This document shows, one piece after another, positions 36,588-45,200 of a DNA stretch of 64,000 nt. Position numbers and translations under genes: made by a program. The stretch is taken from NCBI RefSeq assembly GCF_900103405.1, contig NZ_FNHX01000003.1:372001-436000 (forward strand), read 5' to 3'. Numbering within the stretch: the first letter of the stretch is position 1; each line of letters starts with the position of its first letter. Below the pieces are notes generated by a model. It was not told the DNA's origin. It worked only from the letters and a program-made list of their open reading frames with translations, and did not search any database. The stretch is from Polaromonas sp. JS666 (GTDB taxonomy: Bacteria > Pseudomonadota > Gammaproteobacteria > Burkholderiales > Burkholderiaceae_C).

Positions 36588-37664
36588 ATGAATTTGGTTA
36601 AAAAGCTGTTGTCCGGCTTGCTGCTGGCGGGTGTTGCTTTCGGCTGCTCAGCCGTCGAACTGAAACACTGGCCCGCCGATGCCGCGGCCAAACTCAATGC
36701 GCTGGTCAAGACGCATGCGAACAAAGGGGAGTACGCCGTGTTCGATATGGACAACACGAGCTACAACTTCGACCTGGAAGAGTCCCTGCTGCCTTACATG
36801 GAAATGAAAGGCCTGCTGACGCGCGAGAACATGGACCCTTCGCTCAAGCTGATCCCGTTCAAGGATGTCAACGGCAACAAGGAAAGCCTGAACAGCTATT
36901 ACTACCGGCTCTGCGAACTCGACGACATGGTTTGCTACCCCTGGGTGGCGCAAATCTTTTCAGGCTACACGCTCAAGGAGTTGAAAGGCTTCGTCGATGA
37001 ATTGATGGCCTACGGCAAGCCGATCCCGGCGACCTACTATGAAGGCGACACGGTCAAGACCATAGACATCCAGCCGCCGCGCATCTACCAGGGCCAGCGC
37101 GAACTGATGAACCATTTGATGGAAAACGGCATCGAGGTCTACATCATGACCGCCGCGCATGAAGAACTGGTGCGCATGGTGGCATCCGACCCGCGGTACG
37201 GCTACAACGTCAAGCCGCAAAACGTGATCGGCGTGGCGACCATGCTGAAAGACCGCAAGACCCAGGAACTGACCTCGTCCCGCCTGCAAATCCAGAAAGG
37301 CAAATACGATCCCGCCAAAAACATGGACCTGCAAATGCATCCTTACTTGTGGACGCCGAACACCTGGATGGCGGGCAAGTATGCGGCGATCCTGACCTAC
37401 ATCGACCAGTGGAAAAAACCCATCCTGGTCGCGGGCGATACACCGACCAGCGACGGCTACATGCTGTTCCACGGGACGGACATCGATCGTGGCGGCGTGC
37501 GCATTTGGGTCAATCGCAAAGCCAAATACATGACGCAGATCACCGACATGTGGACCAAAAACGCGGCGCGCCAGAAGGAGCTGGGCCTGCCGGTCACGGC
37601 CGACAAGAACTGGATCGTCGTCAAGCCGGAAGACATTCATCCGCTGCCTGCCGGCAACAAGTAA
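36588..37664 (+). CDS. pchP: Phosphorylcholine phosphatase, HAD superfamily
   Basis: 358-residue exported phosphatase that would release choline and phosphate from phosphorylcholine in the periplasm. The HAD nucleophile motif DMDNT is at 53-57 (Asp53 nucleophile), motif II Thr in IMTAAHEE and the acidic motif GDTPTSDGYM near residue 285. VFDMDNTSYNFDLEESLLPYME closely follows Pseudomonas PchP. N-terminus is a signal peptide; Cys20 follows AFG, a weak lipobox at best. Good ribosome site GGAGG (36578-36582). Its place after choX fits: it feeds the choline importer. Confidence 0.9.
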   Translation: MNLVKKLLSGLLLAGVAFGCSAVELKHWPADAAAKLNALVKTHANKGEYAVFDMDNTSYNFDLEESLLPYMEMKGLLTRENMDPSLKLIPFKDVNGNKESLNSYYYRLCELDDMVCYPWVAQIFSGYTLKELKGFVDELMAYGKPIPATYYEGDTVKTIDIQPPRIYQGQRELMNHLMENGIEVYIMTAAHEELVRMVASDPRYGYNVKPQNVIGVATMLKDRKTQELTSSRLQIQKGKYDPAKNMDLQMHPYLWTPNTWMAGKYAAILTYIDQWKKPILVAGDTPTSDGYMLFHGTDIDRGGVRIWVNRKAKYMTQITDMWTKNAARQKELGLPVTADKNWIVVKPEDIHPLPAGNK

Positions 37665-37672
37665 GCCGGCTT

Positions 37673-37712
37673 CGTCCGCCCGTCCGTTCGTCCACCCGTC
37701 CACCCATCCGCC
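37673..37712 (+). repeat. Five-copy 8-bp tandem repeat in a leader
   Basis: CGTCCGCC, CGTCCGTT, CGTCCACC, CGTCCACC and CATCCGCC follow each other without a gap, directly before the ribosome site AGGAGGTG (37713-37720) of the PhnD-like gene. The two central units are identical and the rest differ at one to three bases. Such repeats can change copy number by slippage; an effect on expression is inference. Confidence 0.65.
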
Positions 37713-37724
37713 AGGAGGTGTTCA

Positions 37725-38753
37725 ATGAAGCCTGATCGTCTCTACCCCGGGATGCCCTCCCGGGTCCGGCGCGCCCTGTGCGCAGCCTTGTGCGTGGCTG
37801 GGATGGGACTGTTCCCCGTTCACGCCGCCAACAGCCCGGCGCCTTTGACGCTGGGGCTCATCGTCACGGGCGATACCGTGGAGAAGATGGTGGAAAACTG
37901 GAAGCCTTTCACCGACGCGCTGGCCAAAGAGATGCAGCGGCCGGTGCAGGTTCTGGCTTCGAAAGACTTCGCCGAAATTTCCGGTGCCCTGAAGAGTGGG
38001 CAGGTGCAGGTGGCCTGGGTCAACAACAAGCTGGCGATCGAACTGGTGGAGGCCGACCAGGCGCTGGTGTTTGCGCAGATGGTCGGGCTGGATGGAACGC
38101 GCGGCTACAGCTCGGTCTTGCTGGCCCGCAAGGACGCCGCGCCCCAGAGCCTGGCGGAGGTGATCAGCCGCCCGGGCAGCTACACGCTGGGGGCCGGCAA
38201 CAAGGAGTCGATTTCGGGCTTCCTGGCGCCGAACTACTATGTGTTCGCCAAGAACAAGATCGATCCCGAGAAACACTTCAAGAAGATCAACCGCACCAGC
38301 CACCGCGACAATTTTCTCGCGGTAGCCGACGGCCAGGTGGACCTGGCGACCAACAACACCGCGGACATGTTGCGCTACAAGGTGGAGTTCCCGGACAGGA
38401 TGGCGCGCGTCAAAGTGATCTGGGAGTCCCCACTGATTCCCAACGACCCCATCCTGTACCGCAAGGACCTGCCGGCGGCAACGCAGCAACGCATCCGGAA
38501 GTTCTTCCTGGCCTACGGCCGCGACGAGGCCGAAAGGGCCACGCTGAAGAATATGTATGACCTGTCGGCGTTCAAGGCTTCGTCGAACTACCAGCTGCGG
38601 CCCGTGGCCGACCTGTCATTGTTCCAGGCGCTGACCAAGGCGATGGGCAGCCCCCAGGATGGCGGCGATTTCAGCGCAACGCTACAGCAGCTGACCCAGC
38701 GGGCCGCCCGGCTGGACACGCTGCTCAATTCCACGCGGATTGAGAGTCAATAG
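37725..38753 (+). CDS. PhnD-family phosphate/phosphonate-type ABC binding protein
   Basis: 342-residue periplasmic protein with signal peptide ending near FPVHAAN. LTLGLIVTGDTVEKMVENWKPFTDALAKEM, QVAWVNNKLAIEL, the GSYTLGAGNKESISGFLAPNYYVF loop and HRDNFLAVADGQVDLATNN follow the PhnD pattern. No PhnC or PhnE genes are near. Standing after the phosphorylcholine phosphatase, it may bind a phosphonate, phosphate ester or phosphorylcholine-related compound (inference). Strong ribosome site AGGAGGTG four bases before ATG. Converges with the next gene, 16 bases apart. Confidence 0.85.
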   Translation: MKPDRLYPGMPSRVRRALCAALCVAGMGLFPVHAANSPAPLTLGLIVTGDTVEKMVENWKPFTDALAKEMQRPVQVLASKDFAEISGALKSGQVQVAWVNNKLAIELVEADQALVFAQMVGLDGTRGYSSVLLARKDAAPQSLAEVISRPGSYTLGAGNKESISGFLAPNYYVFAKNKIDPEKHFKKINRTSHRDNFLAVADGQVDLATNNTADMLRYKVEFPDRMARVKVIWESPLIPNDPILYRKDLPAATQQRIRKFFLAYGRDEAERATLKNMYDLSAFKASSNYQLRPVADLSLFQALTKAMGSPQDGGDFSATLQQLTQRAARLDTLLNSTRIESQ

Positions 38754-38769
38754 CCGGGGCCAGCGCCAC

Positions 38770-39573
38770 CTACCGTATCAACGGAAAAGTCCGAAAGTAC
38801 TCCGCCTCCAGCTGCGCCGGGTCCAGCTTCTTGAGGGCCGCGTCAAACGCATCGCGCATCTCCAGCCCTGCGGGGCTGCGCTTGAAGCAGACATGCAGGG
38901 TCAACTGTGCGATGGGCCTGGGGTTGAACACCACCTGGTCGGCGCCGCCCAGGCGCGACAGGGTGTAGTTCAGCACGTTTTTGTCGATGACGATGCCGCG
39001 TATCTTGCCTTCCCTGAGCTTTTTGACGTTCTGTGCGTCGCTGGCGCCGGCCTCGACGGCCTGGCGTTTTTCCTTGATGGCGTTGTCGAAGGCTTCGCCG
39101 TTGACATAGCCTTCCACCACACCGAGCTTGTAGGGCTCAAGGTCAGAGATGGTGTTCCAGGTGATGGGCGCGCCTCTTAATGTCGCCACGCCCAGCAGGC
39201 TGGTGCCTATGGATTGGGACAGGTGGCAAGCTTGCTCCCGCTTGGTGTTGAAGTAGACGGGAAAGTAGCCCTCGTAATTGGGATCTTTCTCGCCCCTTTC
39301 CACGGTGGTGGCCCAATCCGAGGAGGCGCTCATCAGGCGGTAGCCGGCGCTCTTTGCCACCACGGTGGCAACCCGGGTCGAGAGCCCGTCCTGCGGCAGC
39401 AGCTGGCCGTTGTAGGGCGGCCATTCAAGCGTGGCCAGGCGCATCACTTTGGCGGTGGGCGTCCCAGGGGTGGCAAAGCTTGTCTGCGCGTGGCAGTTCA
39501 GCGTGGTCAAGGCGGTCAGGGCGCAAGCTGTCCAAATTGCGCGAGCCACCAGAGAGTACGAAATAACGTTCAT
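38770..39573 (-). CDS. Family 3 periplasmic solute-binding protein, lone
   Basis: 267 residues with signal peptide (to about NCHAQT). VMRLATLEWPPYNGQLLPQDGLSTRVATVVAKSAGY is the amino acid/polar-solute binding protein start; VVEGYVNGEAFDNAI and IRGIVIDKNVLNYTL continue the two-lobe fold. Both lobes are complete. No transporter genes accompany it, so it may work with a distant permease or as a periplasmic sensor partner. Located between the choline uptake block and the serine/folate block. Ligand unknown. Confidence 0.8.
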   Translation of the reverse strand: MNVISYSLVARAIWTACALTALTTLNCHAQTSFATPGTPTAKVMRLATLEWPPYNGQLLPQDGLSTRVATVVAKSAGYRLMSASSDWATTVERGEKDPNYEGYFPVYFNTKREQACHLSQSIGTSLLGVATLRGAPITWNTISDLEPYKLGVVEGYVNGEAFDNAIKEKRQAVEAGASDAQNVKKLREGKIRGIVIDKNVLNYTLSRLGGADQVVFNPRPIAQLTLHVCFKRSPAGLEMRDAFDAALKKLDPAQLEAEYFRTFPLIR

Positions 39574-39603
39574 AAAAACTCCTCAGGCTCTACCCTCAAT
39601 GAA

Positions 39604-39625
39604 CACAAAAGATTACAAATTTGTG
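39604..39625. promoter_or_regulatory. Palindrome in the 215-base gap upstream of the lone binding protein
   Basis: CACAAA (39604-39609) and TTTGTG (39620-39625) form an inverted repeat that also contains the perfect palindrome ACAAATTTGT (39615-39624), 31 bases before the binding protein start. The rest of 39574-39788 holds purine-rich GAAGGTGAA repeats and nothing gene-like. Operator role is inferred from position. Confidence 0.35.
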
Positions 39626-39788
39626 AGCCCGCGCCCATTGTTCGGCGGCCTTGGCAGGCGCAGTGGTGTGGAGTGGACGCGAATTTGTCCAAACCCGACA
39701 GCGGCACGAAGCAGGAAGGTGAAGGGGAAGGTGAAACGGGAAGAGCGGCCGCTATGGCGGCCTGTTGCTTCGACCCAGGCGCGCGACG

Positions 39789-40235
39789 CTAAGGCCGAGC
39801 CGCCATAGCCTGCAGGTGCTGCTGCTGTTCCTCGAACTGAAGCCGCGTGATGTCGCGCTCCAGCCCCACACGACTGGCCTGGGGGATGGCTTGCGTTTTG
39901 TACAAGCCTATCCAGACATCGGTGATCCGGCTGTCGGCAAACACGCGGACCAGCAGCTCATTCAAACGTGTTTCGAGCAGGGGCGTGTGCGCGCTCAGCG
40001 GCCACTCGTCGAGCATCCAGCGGCAGATCGGCTCGTAGTCAAAGCATTGCGCCAAAGTGGAAGGGGACGCCTCAGCCAACCCGCTGATGCGCAGGCTCAC
40101 CAGGATGGGCTGGGGTTCGTGTTCATGCGCGTACACGCCGACGCGCAGCCGGGTCTCCAGCGACTCGACGCGGGCCGTCCATCGGGAGCGCGGCGCCATC
40201 GACGGTTCACCCATGCTTTTCTCAAACACTAGCAT
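39789..40235 (-). CDS. Dihydroneopterin aldolase (FolB)-like protein
   Basis: 148 residues. Alignment by eye to E. coli FolB places the key residues: Glu38 in [10 protein letters not shown] (FolB Glu22), Tyr68 in CFDYEPI (Tyr54), Glu88 in LLETRLNEL (Glu74) and Lys113 in LYKTQAI (Lys98), so the fold and active site look intact. FolB makes 6-hydroxymethyl-dihydropterin in folate synthesis. The start ATG overlaps the end of sdaA by seven bases; an ATG seven codons later is possible. Linked to serine/one-carbon genes, it may be a second, pathway-linked folate enzyme. It could also be a pterin-related paralogue with another substrate. Confidence 0.75.
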   Translation of the reverse strand: MLVFEKSMGEPSMAPRSRWTARVESLETRLRVGVYAHEHEPQPILVSLRISGLAEASPSTLAQCFDYEPICRWMLDEWPLSAHTPLLETRLNELLVRVFADSRITDVWIGLYKTQAIPQASRVGLERDITRLQFEEQQQHLQAMAARP

Positions 40236-41620
40236 TCAACAATATTGACCGCCAGCCCGCCGCGCGCGGTCTCCTTGTACTTGGTCATCATGTCGGCGCC
40301 GGTTTCGCGCATGGTCTTGATGACCTTGTCCAGGCTCACATGGTGGGTGCCGTCGCCGTGCAAGGCCATGCGGGCCGCGTTGATGGCCTTGACCGAGGCA
40401 ATGGCGTTGCGTTCGATGCAGGGTATCTGGACCAGCCCGCCGACCGGGTCGCAGGTCAGCCCCAGGTGGTGCTCCATGCCGATTTCGGCCGCGTTCTCCA
40501 CCTGCTCGGGTGTGCCGCCCATGACGGCGCACAAGGCGGCCGCCGCCATGGAGCAGGCCACGCCGACCTCGCCCTGGCAACCCACTTCGGCGCCCGAGAT
40601 GGAGGCGTTTTCCTTGTACAGCATGCCGATGGCGGCGGCGGTCAGCAGGAAGTCGATCACGCCGCCGGGCGTGGCTGTGGCGACAAAGCGCGTGTAGTAG
40701 TGCAGCACGGCCGGCACGATGCCCGCCGCGCCGTTGGTGGGCGCGGTGACGACGCGGCCGCCCGCGGCGTTCTCTTCGTTCACCGCCAGGGCATAGAGGT
40801 TGACCCAGTCCAGCACCTGCAGCGGATCGCGCAGGGACGCCTCCGGGTTGGAGCGCAGCCGCTGGTGCAGCTCGGCGGCGCGGCGCTTGATCTTGAAGCC
40901 GCCGGGCAAGACGCCCTGGGTGCGGCAGCCGCGCTCCACGCAGGCTTGCATCACGGTCCAGATTTTGTGCAGGCCGGCGTCGATCTCGGCATCGCTACGC
41001 CAATGGCGTTCATTGCGGCGCATGAGTTCGGCAATCGAGATGCCGGCCTTTTTGCACTGCTGCATCAGCTCGTCGCCGCTGTGGAAAGGGTAGGGCAGCA
41101 CGGTGACGTCGGGTGCCAGCACCTTCTGCTTGCTGCCGTCGGCCGCCACTTCATCACTGACCACAAAACCGCCGCCCACCGAGTAATAGCAGCGGTTGAG
41201 CAGCTCCTCTCCCGCGGCGTCATACGCGATGCAGCGCATGCCGTTGGGGTGAAAGGGCAGGGTCTCGCGGCGGTAAAACGCCAGGTGGTCTTTCTCGCGG
41301 AAGGCCACCGGGTGCCGGCCCCCCAGCTGCAGTTCGCCCGTGCTGCGGATCGCCTCCAGCATCGCCGGAATGGCTTCCACGTCGACGTTTTCCGGGTCAT
41401 GCCCCTGCAGCCCCAGCAGCACGGCCTTGTCGGTGCCGTGGCCTTTGCCGGTGGAGCCCAGGGAGCCGTAGAGCTTGACCTCCACGCGCGCGCAGGATTC
41501 CAGCAGGCCCTGGTGCGCCAGGCGCTCGGTGAACAGGTGGGCCGCCCGCATGGGGCCCACGGTGTGCGAGCTGCTCGGGCCTATGCCAATCTTGAAAATA
41601 TCAAAAACACTGACAGCCAT
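40229..41620 (-). CDS. sdaA: L-serine ammonia-lyase (serine dehydratase), Fe-S type
   Basis: 463 residues, single-chain SdaA. N-terminal [16 protein letters not shown] (12-27) is diagnostic, and cluster cysteines appear in [33 protein letters not shown]. Reaction: L-serine to pyruvate and ammonia with a [4Fe-4S] cluster. Here it completes betaine breakdown: glycine from sarcosine is made into serine by GlyA, then into pyruvate. Downstream of purU with a 92-base gap; overlaps the FolB-like gene. Confidence 0.95.
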   Translation of the reverse strand: MAVSVFDIFKIGIGPSSSHTVGPMRAAHLFTERLAHQGLLESCARVEVKLYGSLGSTGKGHGTDKAVLLGLQGHDPENVDVEAIPAMLEAIRSTGELQLGGRHPVAFREKDHLAFYRRETLPFHPNGMRCIAYDAAGEELLNRCYYSVGGGFVVSDEVAADGSKQKVLAPDVTVLPYPFHSGDELMQQCKKAGISIAELMRRNERHWRSDAEIDAGLHKIWTVMQACVERGCRTQGVLPGGFKIKRRAAELHQRLRSNPEASLRDPLQVLDWVNLYALAVNEENAAGGRVVTAPTNGAAGIVPAVLHYYTRFVATATPGGVIDFLLTAAAIGMLYKENASISGAEVGCQGEVGVACSMAAAALCAVMGGTPEQVENAAEIGMEHHLGLTCDPVGGLVQIPCIERNAIASVKAINAARMALHGDGTHHVSLDKVIKTMRETGADMMTKYKETARGGLAVNIVEC

Positions 41621-41712
41621 GGTGGGGGTCTCGTTGAGCGCCGTGCGCCTGGGTGAAAAGAATGGAAGAAAGGAGTAGATGAATCAGCCCGTCCGCGTGG
41701 GGCCAGTGTGCC

Positions 41713-42573
41713 CTAACGCAGCACCACGGTTTTCATGCCGTTGATGAACACCCGCCGCTCCAGCACAAAACGCAGGGCCCGCGACAGCACCAGGCTTTCC
41801 ACCAGGCGGCCGGCCTGCGACAGGTTTTGCGGTGTATCGGCGTGGTCCACACGCTCGACCGACTGCTCGATGATGGGACCCTCGTCCAGGTCGGTGGTGG
41901 CGAAGTGGGCGGTCGCGCCTATCAGCTTGACGCCCCGGTCGTGGGCCTGCTGGTAGGGCTTGCCGCCCTTGAAGCCGGGCAGGAAGGAATGGTGGATATT
42001 GATGACCCGGCCGTGCAGCTGCCGGCACAAGCCTTCCGACAGGACCTGCATGTAGCGGGCCAGCACGACAAATTCGGCGCCGGTGTCCGTGATCAGCCGG
42101 CGCAGCTTTTCTTCTTGCGCGGGCTTGGTTTCGGCGCTGATCGGCAGGTGGTGAAAGGGCAGGCCCTCGGCCTCGGCCAAGGGCGCCAGGTCGGCATGGT
42201 TGGAGGCAATGGCCACAATGTCCATCTTCAGCTCACCGCGCCGCCACTGCGCGATCAGCTCGCGCAGGCAATGGTCGAACTTGGACACCATGACCAGCAC
42301 GCGGGTGGGCTGCGCCAGGTCATGCAGCTGCCACTGCGCTTGCGGAAAACCTTTTGCCAGCTCGGCGAAGGCGGCGCGCAGCACTTCCACCGGGCTGCGC
42401 AGGCTGAAAACGCTGCGCACAAAAAAGCGCTCGGTCGTGTGGTCGTCAAACACCGAAAACTGCTCGATATACGCCCCATGCTGGTTTAACAAGGCGGAGA
42501 TGGCCGCGACCTGGCCCTGGGCGCTGCCGCAGGCCAGGTTCAGGCAGAAATGGGTGTTGGTATCCGGGGTCAT
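41713..42573 (-). CDS. purU: Formyltetrahydrofolate deformylase
   Basis: 286 residues: an N-terminal ACT domain (about 8-85) and a formyl transferase-like catalytic domain with VVLARYMQVLSEGL, GRVINIHHSFLPGFKGG and GATAHFATTDLDEGP, carrying the Asn-His-Asp catalytic set. It hydrolyses 10-formyl-THF to formate and THF, regenerating folate for the C1 units produced when dimethylglycine and sarcosine are demethylated. Between fdhA and sdaA in the same direction; purU copies occur in Pseudomonas glycine betaine clusters. Confidence 0.95.
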   Translation of the reverse strand: MTPDTNTHFCLNLACGSAQGQVAAISALLNQHGAYIEQFSVFDDHTTERFFVRSVFSLRSPVEVLRAAFAELAKGFPQAQWQLHDLAQPTRVLVMVSKFDHCLRELIAQWRRGELKMDIVAIASNHADLAPLAEAEGLPFHHLPISAETKPAQEEKLRRLITDTGAEFVVLARYMQVLSEGLCRQLHGRVINIHHSFLPGFKGGKPYQQAHDRGVKLIGATAHFATTDLDEGPIIEQSVERVDHADTPQNLSQAGRLVESLVLSRALRFVLERRVFINGMKTVVLR

Positions 42574-42634
42574 GGGCGCGGGAAAGTTGGCAATGGATGT
42601 TTGTGGCTGGCTATATGGCTGAAGGGCGGGATGT

Positions 42635-42669
42635 CTTCACGCGCCGGGGTATCGCCCCGGCGCCGTGAA
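42635..42669 (-). terminator. Strong hairpin just after fdhA
   Basis: GCGCCGGGG (42641-42649) and CCCCGGCGC (42655-42663) form a perfect 9-bp stem with a five-base loop. TTCAC/GTGAA (42636-42640, 42665-42669) extends it with one bulged C. It starts three bases after the fdhA stop on the minus strand. No T-run follows, so RNA stabilisation or partial termination before purU is as likely as full termination. Confidence 0.55.
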
Positions 42670-42671
42670 AA

Positions 42672-43874
42672 TCAGGCCGCCTTCTTCAGTTGCTGGTGCG
42701 GGTCGATGACGAATTTTTTGGGCGCGCCGGCATCGAAGGCGGCGTAGCCCGAGGGCGCCTCGTCCAGCGATATCACCTGCACGCCCACCACATCGGCGAT
42801 CTTGATGCGGTCCCACAAAATGGCCTGCATCAGCGCGCGGTTGTATTTCATGACGGGCGTCTGGCCGGTGAAGAAGCTGTGCGATTTGGCCCAGCCCAGG
42901 CCCAGGCGAAGGCTGAGCGAGCCGGTCTTGGCGGCCTTGTCGACACCGCCGGGATCTTCCGTGACATACAGGCCCGGAATGCCGATCTTGCCTGCGGCGC
43001 GCGTGACTTCCATCAGCGAATTGAGCACCGCGGCCGGCGCTTCCGTCTGCGAGCCCGCGTGGCCGTGGCCGCGCGCCTCGAAGCCCACCGCATCCACGGC
43101 ACAGTCGACTTCCGGCGTACCCAGGATCTGCGCGATTTGCTCGCCCAGGGGGGCATCCTTGGACAGGTCGACGGTCTCGAAGCCGACCTTGCGCGCATGT
43201 TCGAGGCGGGACGGGTTGATGTCGCCGACGATGACGACGGCGGCTCCCAGCAATCGCGCCGAGGCGGCGGCGGCCAGGCCGACCGGGCCGGCGCCGGCCA
43301 CATACACCGTGCTGCCCGGGCCGACCCCGGCCGTCACCGCGCCGTGGTAGCCGGTGGGCAGGATGTCGGACAGGCAGGTCAGGTCGCGAATTTTTTCAAC
43401 CGCCTGCGCACGGTCGGGGAACTTCAGCAAATTGAAGTCCGCATAGGGCACCATCACGTACTCGGCTTGCCCGCCAATCCAGCCGCCCATGTCGACGTAA
43501 CCATAGGCCCCGCCCGCGCGGGACGGGTTCACGCTCAGGCACACGCCGGTGTGCTGCTCCTTGCAGGTGCGGCAGCGCCCGCAGGCCACATTGAAGGGCA
43601 CGGACACGATGTCGCCGCGCTGCAGGGTTTCGACGTCGCGGCCGACTTCGAGCACCTCGCCCGTGATCTCATGGCCCAGCACCAGGCCGGCCGGCGCCGT
43701 GGTGCGGCCGCGCACCATGTGCTGGTCGGAACCGCAGATGTTGGTGGTGAGCACCTTCAGGATCACGCCGTGTTCGGCCTTGCCGCCCAGCGGGTTGAGC
43801 AGTTTGGGAAACGGGATGGACTGGACTTCAACCTGGCCCTGGCGCAGGTAGACGACACCGCGATTAGCTGACAT
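42672..43874 (-). CDS. fdhA: Glutathione-independent formaldehyde dehydrogenase
   Basis: 400 residues from ATG 43874 (MSANRGVVYLRQG), with AAGGAGA ahead; the frame opens 16 codons earlier. Zinc-dependent medium-chain dehydrogenase: catalytic zinc region NICGSDQHMVRGR and GHEITGEV, structural zinc cysteines in CGRCRTCKEQHTGVC, NAD motif GAGPVGLAAA. Very close in style to Pseudomonas FdhA. It oxidises formaldehyde released by betaine, dimethylglycine and sarcosine demethylation to formate, so it is the detoxifying arm of this cluster. Confidence 0.95.
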   Translation of the reverse strand: MSANRGVVYLRQGQVEVQSIPFPKLLNPLGGKAEHGVILKVLTTNICGSDQHMVRGRTTAPAGLVLGHEITGEVLEVGRDVETLQRGDIVSVPFNVACGRCRTCKEQHTGVCLSVNPSRAGGAYGYVDMGGWIGGQAEYVMVPYADFNLLKFPDRAQAVEKIRDLTCLSDILPTGYHGAVTAGVGPGSTVYVAGAGPVGLAAAASARLLGAAVVIVGDINPSRLEHARKVGFETVDLSKDAPLGEQIAQILGTPEVDCAVDAVGFEARGHGHAGSQTEAPAAVLNSLMEVTRAAGKIGIPGLYVTEDPGGVDKAAKTGSLSLRLGLGWAKSHSFFTGQTPVMKYNRALMQAILWDRIKIADVVGVQVISLDEAPSGYAAFDAGAPKKFVIDPHQQLKKAA

Positions 43875-43988
43875 TCTGGGTCTCCTTGTATTGGTATGGA
43901 ATGGCTTGCCCGGCTGCCGCATCCGGCGCGTCGCATTTCAAAGGCAGGAGGGCGTCCTGGCTTGCAGCTTCATGCCCCGTTCCTTGTC

Positions 43989-44027
43989 AAAGTGAAATCG
44001 CGCGGTGCTACGGCACCACTGCACTTT
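43989..44027. other. Nested inverted repeats in the gbdR-fdhA gap
   Basis: In the 235-base gap 43875-44109, GGTGC (44004-44008) and GCACC (44013-44017) enclose a four-base loop, and AAAGTG (43989-43994) and CACTTT (44022-44027) form an outer pair. It lies about 115 bases before fdhA. No T-run, so an operator or a transcript hairpin is possible. Nothing else was recognised in the gap. Confidence 0.35.
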
Positions 44028-44109
44028 TACAGGTTGGGGCTGCGCAACTTTGCTGGGAGCGACGCGGAGTTGTCCCGCAGCGGCAGGCGCGCGGCCGCTG
44101 GCGCGCGCT

Positions 44110-45192
44110 TCAGGCGGCGCGCTTGAGGGGTACCACGCGCTTGCGCGAGGCCCTGGTGCGCGCTTCGCTCTCGCCCACCTTGCCGCGGCGTTCCTCGCTG
44201 GGCGCGTGCCCGAACAGGCTGCGGTAGGCCTTGCAGAAATGCGAGGACGACTGGAAACCGCAGGCCACGGTGACCTGCATGATGGGGTGGCTGCTGTGCG
44301 TGAGCAGCTCCTGCGCGCGGCGAAGCCGCAGGTTCATGTAGTACTGCGCCGGGTTGATGCTGAAGTAGCGGTGGAACAGGCGCTCCAGCTGGCGCAGCGA
44401 AAGCCCGACGGCGCCGGCCAGCTCGGCCAGGGGCAGGGGGTCTTCAATGTTGGCCGCCATGATTTCGGCGGCCTCCGTCAGGTGCTGGTAACCGGGGCCT
44501 ATGCATTCGGGCTGCGGGATGCGCTGGCGGTCGTTGCTGGCGCGCAGCCGCTCCACGATGAATTGTTCGGAGATATCCATCACCAGCTTGGCGCCGTGGG
44601 CGCCGCGGATCAGGTGCAGCATCAGGTGCAGGGGGGCCGTGCCGCCGGAGCAGGTCATGCGGTCGCGGTCGAGGATGAAGACTTCGGGCGCGAAGCGCAC
44701 CTTGGGAAACTCCTCGCTGATGGCCGCCAGGTTTTCCCAATGGATGGCGCAGCGGTAGCCGTCCAGCAGCCCGGCGCTGGCCAGGGCAAAAGAGCCCGTG
44801 CACAGCGCGCCCATGACCGCGCCGCCGGCGGCGCAGCGGCGCAGCAGCTGGCGCACGCCGTCGTTCGTGACGCTGCGGATGTTGACGCCGCCGCAGACAA
44901 AAATCATGTCGCAGCCGGCCAGCTCGGCAAGCTCCCCGGTCGTTGCCAGGGCCAGGCCGTTGCTGGCCACCGCGCTGGCCTGTTCGGGGTTGACCACAGT
45001 CCACCGGTACAGCGGGCGGCGGCTGATGTAGTTGGCCATGCGCAGCGTTTCCACGGCATTGGCAAACGCGATCATCGAATAGTCGTGCAGCAGGATGAAG
45101 CCGACATGGGTGCCGTCTTTTCGGGGCTGGCCACCGCCGGCGCCAACAGCTGTTGGCACCAGTGGTGGCGGTTCAACCGGAACGCGTGGCAT
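44110..45192 (-). CDS. gbdR: GlxA-family AraC-type regulator, GbdR-like
   Basis: 360 residues from ATG 45192 (MPRVPVEPPP); an AGGAG overlaps the proW stop. DJ-1/PfpI sensor domain about 30-200 (HVGFILLHDYSMIAFANAVETLRMANY, FVCGGVNI, GALCTGSFALA), AraC HTH about 250-340 (LAELAGAVGLSLRQLERLFHRYF, TVACGFQSSSHFCKAYRSLFG). In Pseudomonas GbdR senses glycine betaine/dimethylglycine and activates gbcAB, dgcAB and sox genes. It sits inside that cluster here, so the same role is likely. The upstream open frame inside proW is an artefact of composition. Confidence 0.9.
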   Translation of the reverse strand: MPRVPVEPPPLVPTAVGAGGGQPRKDGTHVGFILLHDYSMIAFANAVETLRMANYISRRPLYRWTVVNPEQASAVASNGLALATTGELAELAGCDMIFVCGGVNIRSVTNDGVRQLLRRCAAGGAVMGALCTGSFALASAGLLDGYRCAIHWENLAAISEEFPKVRFAPEVFILDRDRMTCSGGTAPLHLMLHLIRGAHGAKLVMDISEQFIVERLRASNDRQRIPQPECIGPGYQHLTEAAEIMAANIEDPLPLAELAGAVGLSLRQLERLFHRYFSINPAQYYMNLRLRRAQELLTHSSHPIMQVTVACGFQSSSHFCKAYRSLFGHAPSEERRGKVGESEARTRASRKRVVPLKRAA

Positions 45193-45200
45193 GGGTGCTC

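Noticed and set aside
41621..41712. Glycine or serine riboswitch before sdaA
   Set aside because: Only 92 bases, with no paired GG-rich aptamer pattern visible; no support.
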